From Kiritimatiellia bacterium (lineage in GTDB: Bacteria > Verrucomicrobiota > Kiritimatiellia > RFP12 > UBA1067): DNA of 17,267 nucleotides. Positions 16,297 through 17,267 of the stretch are shown one piece after another. The stretch is taken from the NCBI GenBank assembly GCA_900767325.1, contig CAAFYT010000032.1, positions 1-17,267 on the forward strand. The letters run 5' to 3'. A program made the translations under genes and the position numbers. Position 1 is the first letter of the stretch. The number at the start of each line of letters is the position of its first letter. A model generated the notes under the pieces. The model saw only the letters and a program-made list of their open reading frames with translations, made no database searches and had not been told where the DNA came from.

Positions 16297-17267
16297 TTAC
16301 ATCATGCCGCCCATGTCCGGTGCGCCGCCATGCCCACCGCAGCCGCAGCTCTCCTTCTTCTCGGGGAGATCCGTGACCATGCAGTCGGTCGTGAGCAGCA
16401 GCCCGGCGATGGACGCGGCGTTCTGCAACGCGCTCCGCGTAACCTTCGCCGGATCGACGACGCCATCCTTCAGGAGGTCGCAATACGCGCCAGTGCGGAC
16501 ATTGTAGCCGTTCGTGCCCGTTGCCTTTTTGACGTTGGCGATCACCAGCGCCGCCTCCTGCCCGGCATTCTCGACAAGCTTCCTGAGCGGGGCCTCGATG
16601 GCGCGGACGATGATCCTCGCGCCCACGAGTTCATCCCCTTCGAGCTTGAGCGAATCAACTGCCTTCTGCGCACGGATGTAGGCGACTCCGCCGCCCGGAA
16701 CGATGCCCTCCTCGACAGCCGCACGGGTCGCATGAAGCGCGTCGTCGACGCGGTCCTTCTTCTCCTTCATCGCCGCTTCCGTCGCCGCGCCGACCTTGAT
16801 GAGCGCAACGCCGCCAGCCAGCTTGGCAAGACGCTCCTGAAGCTTCTCGCGGTCATAGTCGCTGGTCGTATCCTCGATCTGCCGCTTGATCTGTTCGACA
16901 CGCGCCTTGATGTCGGCGCCCTTGCCGAGACCCTCGACGATCGTGGTGTTGTCCTTGTCGACGACGACCTTCTTCGCGCGCCCAAGGTCGGTGATCTGCA
17001 CGCTCTCGAGCTTCACCCCGATGTCCTCGCTGATCAGCCGTCCGCCCGTGAGGATCGCGATATCCTCGAGGATCGCCTTGCGGCGGTCGCCAAAGCCCGG
17101 CGCCTTCACCGCGCACACCTGGAAGGTGCCGCGCAACTTGTTCACGACCAGCGTCGCCAGCGCCTCGCCCTCGACATCCTCCGCGATGATCATCAGCGGG
17201 CGTCCAGTCTTCGCAACCGCCTGGAGAAGCGGCAGCATATCCTGCAAGTTCGAGATCTTCTTCTCGA
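16297..17267 (-). CDS. groEL: Chaperonin GroEL, C-terminal part (5' end beyond the window)
   Basis: The window holds the last 322 or so residues of this 60-kDa chaperonin; the gene continues past 17267, so the first visible codons (EKKISNLQDML) are internal, not a start. The visible part covers most of the apical domain, the second intermediate segment and the C-terminal equatorial domain. Diagnostic stretches are AEDVEGEALATLVVNKLRG, KAPGFGDRRKAIL, TSDYDREKLQERLAKLAGG, VDDALHATRAAVEEG (with the ATPase aspartate) and TRSALQNAASIAGLLLTT. GroEL tails are usually GGM repeats; here the tail is ESCGCGGHGGAPDMGGMM, with two cysteines and a histidine before a short GGM end. groES would be expected upstream, outside the window. 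Transcription ends at the hairpin 30 bases downstream. Confidence 0.97.
   Translation of the reverse strand, partial: EKKISNLQDMLPLLQAVAKTGRPLMIIAEDVEGEALATLVVNKLRGTFQVCAVKAPGFGDRRKAILEDIAILTGGRLISEDIGVKLESVQITDLGRAKKVVVDKDNTTIVEGLGKGADIKARVEQIKRQIEDTTSDYDREKLQERLAKLAGGVALIKVGAATEAAMKEKKDRVDDALHATRAAVEEGIVPGGGVAYIRAQKAVDSLKLEGDELVGARIIVRAIEAPLRKLVENAGQEAALVIANVKKATGTNGYNVRTGAYCDLLKDGVVDPAKVTRSALQNAASIAGLLLTTDCMVTDLPEKKESCGCGGHGGAPDMGGMM

Noticed and set aside
16178..16483. A 102-residue N-terminal extension of FabF
   Set aside because: The extension is a shadow of groEL, its terminator and the fabF promoter; the Shine-Dalgarno and the conserved N-terminus place the start at 16177.

Overview
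The window reads as one block of bacterial chromosome in which all sixteen recognised genes lie on the minus strand. The DNA is GC-rich and densely packed, with many 1-8 bp overlaps between consecutive genes. A LpxL-type acyltransferase and FabZ point to a Gram-negative envelope. A lone indolepyruvate oxidoreductase subunit points to anaerobic metabolism. A ClpC-type unfoldase sits next to a McsA/McsB-like protein. This mix, together with the style of Der and PheS, fits a PVC-type bacterium such as Kiritimatiellota or Lentisphaerota. That placement is an inference from gene content, not a computed one.

Layout, read in the direction of transcription (high to low coordinates): (1) the 3' part of groEL enters from the right edge and ends at a strong hairpin. 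(2) A promoter with the sequence TGGTATAAT starts a seven-gene run: fabF, fabZ, hisD, an LpxL-like acyltransferase, a membrane family-2 glycosyltransferase, an acyl-CoA/AMP ligase and der. (3) dnaB stands alone behind a promoter placed so close that its mRNA may be leaderless, with a helically phased repeat array upstream. (4) A two-gene proteostasis operon follows: a zinc-ribbon protein fused to the C-terminal part of a McsB-like arginine kinase, overlapping clpC. (5) pheS is followed by a small three-helix PQ-loop-like membrane protein and a Crp/Fnr regulator that starts inside it. (6) A NifU-domain Fe-S protein overlaps iorB. The last 142 bases hold no gene.

Five separate transcription units begin with the same extended -10 element, TG(G/C)TATAAT, mostly without a recognisable -35. 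This is the main promoter signature of the region.

The most interesting locus is the proteostasis pair. The upstream protein joins a McsA-type zinc ribbon to a McsB C-terminal region but lacks the catalytic first half of the kinase. It overlaps a ClpC whose N-domain seems to keep only one of two phosphoarginine-binding glutamates. I read it as a kinase-dead ClpC adaptor derived from the arginine-phosphorylation system.
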